Shown piece after piece: positions 15,035 to 15,061 of a DNA stretch of 15,061 bases. The notes under the pieces were generated by a model. It ran no database searches. It had not been told where the DNA came from and worked only from the letters and a program-made list of their open reading frames with translations. Location: assembly GCA_030151165.1 (NCBI GenBank), contig JASLEM010000045.1, positions 1 through 15,061 on the forward strand. The letters are read 5' to 3'. Numbering within the stretch: the stretch's first letter is position 1; each line of letters begins with the position of its first letter. The stretch comes from Burkholderiaceae bacterium. Its GTDB lineage: Bacteria > Pseudomonadota > Gammaproteobacteria > Burkholderiales > Burkholderiaceae. The position numbers and the translations under genes were made by a program.

Positions 15035-15061
15035 GCGGCAACCTCCGTGCTTCGCACTGCG
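15031..15061 (-). CDS. Possible C-terminal end of an upstream gene (permease expected), mostly outside window
   Basis: One minus-strand frame reads AVRSTEVAA and then TGA (15033-15031). Its stop overlaps the next ATG as ATGA, the coupling pattern seen elsewhere in this operon. A LivM-type permease is expected here from liv operon order, but nine codons are too few to recognise any family. Confidence 0.3.
   Translation of the reverse strand, partial: AVRSTEVAA
15041..15061. repeat. Imperfect direct repeat, copy 2 (runs to the window edge)
   Basis: Second copy of the 21-bp repeat; it reaches the last base of the window, so the full length of the repeat cannot be judged. It contains a GGAGGT placed 6 nt before the ATG at 15034. 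Confidence 0.85.

Overview
The window is about 15 kb of very GC-rich DNA. Every gene I can support lies on the minus strand. Gene content, the liv-type ABC genes, the fused fatty-acid oxidation protein, the Sbp sulfate-binding protein and the PBP1C / alpha-2-macroglobulin pair suggest a betaproteobacterium of the order Burkholderiales. That placement is inferred from protein resemblance and base composition; there is no rRNA or other marker here. I see no tRNA, rRNA, CRISPR array, transposase or phage gene, so this looks like ordinary chromosome.

Layout from low to high coordinate (each gene reads right to left). Positions 1-1307 hold the N-terminal 435 codons of a bifunctional enoyl-CoA hydratase / 3-hydroxyacyl-CoA dehydrogenase, cut by the window edge. 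A perfect 12-bp palindrome of the TetR-operator type (1362-1373) lies just upstream. Positions 1542-10185 are a two-gene cell-envelope unit: a 2074-residue bacterial alpha-2-macroglobulin with an intact CLEQ thioester motif, followed after 7 bp by penicillin-binding protein 1C. Positions 10368-11515 form a self-contained unit: a solitary periplasmic sulfate-binding protein with its own putative promoter, a leader hairpin and a strong rho-independent terminator. Positions 11585-13404 encode two exported hydrolases in tandem, a Tat-signal dienelactone-hydrolase-like protein and a Sec-signal metallo-beta-lactamase-fold protein. Positions 13495-14969 encode LivF- and LivG-type ATPases of a branched-chain amino-acid (or related HAAT-family) importer; their permease genes should lie beyond the right edge.

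How they work together: the alpha-2-macroglobulin is expected to trap foreign proteases in the periplasm while PBP1C makes or repairs peptidoglycan. The LivG/LivF pair would power one importer, and Sbp would feed a sulfate importer encoded elsewhere. The fatty-acid oxidation gene is probably under a fatty-acid-responsive TetR-type repressor.

The most interesting observations are these. In the LivG/LivF pair, one composite ATP site looks canonical and the other carries substitutions in the Walker A, signature and switch motifs. An imperfect 21-bp direct repeat at the right edge supplies a ribosome-binding site twice and brackets a 22-codon ORF. The alpha-2-macroglobulin / PBP1C pair seems to lack both the lipoprotein anchor and a clear membrane anchor. 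I did not find a clearly new multi-gene system.
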